This document shows positions 13,005 to 13,947 of a stretch of DNA of 13,947 bases, piece after piece. The notes under the pieces are model-generated. The model made no database searches, was not told the DNA's origin, and worked only from the letters and a program-made list of their open reading frames with translations. How positions within the stretch are numbered: the first letter of the stretch is position 1; each line of letters begins with the position of its first letter. A program made the translations under genes and the position numbers. This stretch comes from Brevundimonas sp. (GTDB lineage: Bacteria; Pseudomonadota; Alphaproteobacteria; Caulobacterales; Caulobacteraceae): assembly GCA_022712235.1 (NCBI GenBank), contig JALAGW010000200.1, positions 1-13,947 on the forward strand, written 5' to 3'.

Positions 13005-13947
13005 ATGCTGAAATCGCGTCTCGTCGCCTCCGCCGCCCTGCCCATCGCCCTGGTCGCCCTGACCGCCTGCGGATCACCTGTCGAGACGCCACAGTCCGAA
13101 CAGCCGCCTGCTGCCTCGACGCCGCTCGCCCTGACGCGAGAGGCCATCGAGACGGCGGTGTTCGAGGTCGCCCCGCCGCCCGCCGCCAACGGCGCCACCA
13201 CGCCTGCCGCGCCCGATCCGGCCGTCGCCCGGGCGCAAATCCTGCTGGACCGGGCCAACTTCTCGCCTGGCGTGATTGATGGCCTGGGCGGCGACAACAC
13301 CCGTCAGACCATCGCCGGCTTCGAGAAAGCTGCAGGCCTGCCCGAAGACGGCGTTCTGGACGCCGAGGTCTTCCGCCGCCTGACCGCAGGCGACAACGGC
13401 AAGGTCATGGCCGACTACACCATCACCGCCGCCGATCTGGCCGGGCCCTTCATCGGTCAGGTGCCGTCCGACCTTGAGGCCATGTCGAAACTGGCGACCG
13501 TCGGCTACGCCACGCCGCTGGAAGCCTTGGCCGAGAAGTTCCACATGACGGAGGGCCTGCTGCGCGCCCTCAACCCCGGCGTCGATTTCGGCAAGGCGGG
13601 CCAGACCATCATCGTCGCGGCCGTGGCTCAGACCGATCTGGCGGGCGACGTAGCCCGGATCGTGGTGGACAAGAGCGAACGCTCGGTCCGGGCCTATGAC
13701 GCCGATGACAGGCTGCTGGCCTTCTATCCGGCCACCATCGGCAGTTCGGCCCGCCCCGCGCCCTCTGGCGACCTGAGCGTGGTCGGCGTCGCGCCCGAGC
13801 CCAACTACACCTACGACCCCGATCGGGTCAGCTATGACCGGGGCGACCGCAAGGTCATCGTGCCGCCGGGGCCGAATAATCCGGTCGGCTCGGTATGGAT
13901 CGACCTGTCGCGCGACACCTTCGGCATCCACGGACCGCCGGACCCGG
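13005..13947 (+). CDS. L,D-transpeptidase lipoprotein with peptidoglycan-binding domain (3' end outside window)
   Basis: The first 314 residues of an open frame running off the right edge. The N-terminus MLKSRLVASAALPIALVALTAC is a lipoprotein signal with lipobox LTAC and acylated Cys at 22. After a Pro/Ala linker comes a PG_binding_1-like domain (about 75-128: LLDRANFSPGVIDG, TRQTIAGFEKAAGLPEDGVLD). A LysM-like stretch follows (about 161-205: TPLEALAEKFHMTEGLLRALNPGV). The YkuD catalytic domain starts near 217 (ARIVVDKSERSVRAYD). The FGIHG block (306-310) is the first conserved YkuD histidine region; the catalytic Ser-His-Gly-Cys motif must lie just past the edge. Such enzymes form 3-3 cross-links or attach proteins to peptidoglycan in the periplasm. 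The start is supported by GGAG at 12996. Activity cannot be confirmed without the missing cysteine. Confidence 0.9.
   Translation, partial: MLKSRLVASAALPIALVALTACGSPVETPQSEQPPAASTPLALTREAIETAVFEVAPPPAANGATTPAAPDPAVARAQILLDRANFSPGVIDGLGGDNTRQTIAGFEKAAGLPEDGVLDAEVFRRLTAGDNGKVMADYTITAADLAGPFIGQVPSDLEAMSKLATVGYATPLEALAEKFHMTEGLLRALNPGVDFGKAGQTIIVAAVAQTDLAGDVARIVVDKSERSVRAYDADDRLLAFYPATIGSSARPAPSGDLSVVGVAPEPNYTYDPDRVSYDRGDRKVIVPPGPNNPVGSVWIDLSRDTFGIHGPPDP

Overview
The window is a high-GC, gene-dense stretch of an alphaproteobacterial chromosome. Several things point to Caulobacterales, probably Brevundimonas or a close relative. These are the order lptF-lptG-lptD-surA-pdxA-rsmA, the alphaproteobacterial type of LptD (a Cys-x-x-Cys pair and one C-terminal Cys) and of SurA, and a possible promoter resembling the Caulobacter housekeeping type. 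The genus is inferred from memory of gene order and protein style, not from a database comparison.

Layout. Positions 1-929 (+) hold the 3' end of an ABC-F ATPase gene, translationally coupled to a small DUF2164 gene. Positions 949-976 hold a perfect 9-bp inverted repeat in the gap between convergent genes. Positions 993-3618 (-) hold a probable operon read from right to left: pepA (leucyl aminopeptidase), holC (DNA polymerase III chi), and two tandem paralogous lipoprotein genes that resemble peptidase inhibitor family I78 but carry an extra Cys-x-x-Cys. Positions 3619-3773 are a divergent promoter region. From 3774 to the right edge all genes run on the + strand with very short gaps or overlaps: lptF, lptG, lptD, surA, pdxA, rsmA (ksgA), a PLP-dependent class I/II aminotransferase, and the start of a lipoprotein L,D-transpeptidase gene cut by the window edge.

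How the genes fit together. LptF and LptG are the permease pair that extracts LPS from the inner membrane. LptD is the outer-membrane LPS translocon, and SurA is the periplasmic chaperone that helps fold beta-barrels such as LptD. The run is therefore mainly an envelope-assembly operon. It continues into pyridoxal-phosphate synthesis (PdxA), 16S rRNA dimethylation (RsmA), a PLP enzyme and a peptidoglycan cross-linking enzyme.

Most of the window is conserved housekeeping DNA, and I found no clear undescribed multi-gene system. The least ordinary element is the tandem pair of I78-like lipoproteins with a conserved C[ST][ST]C motif. No intergenic stretch exceeds about 155 bases. No tRNA, rRNA, CRISPR array, insertion sequence or prophage signal was seen.
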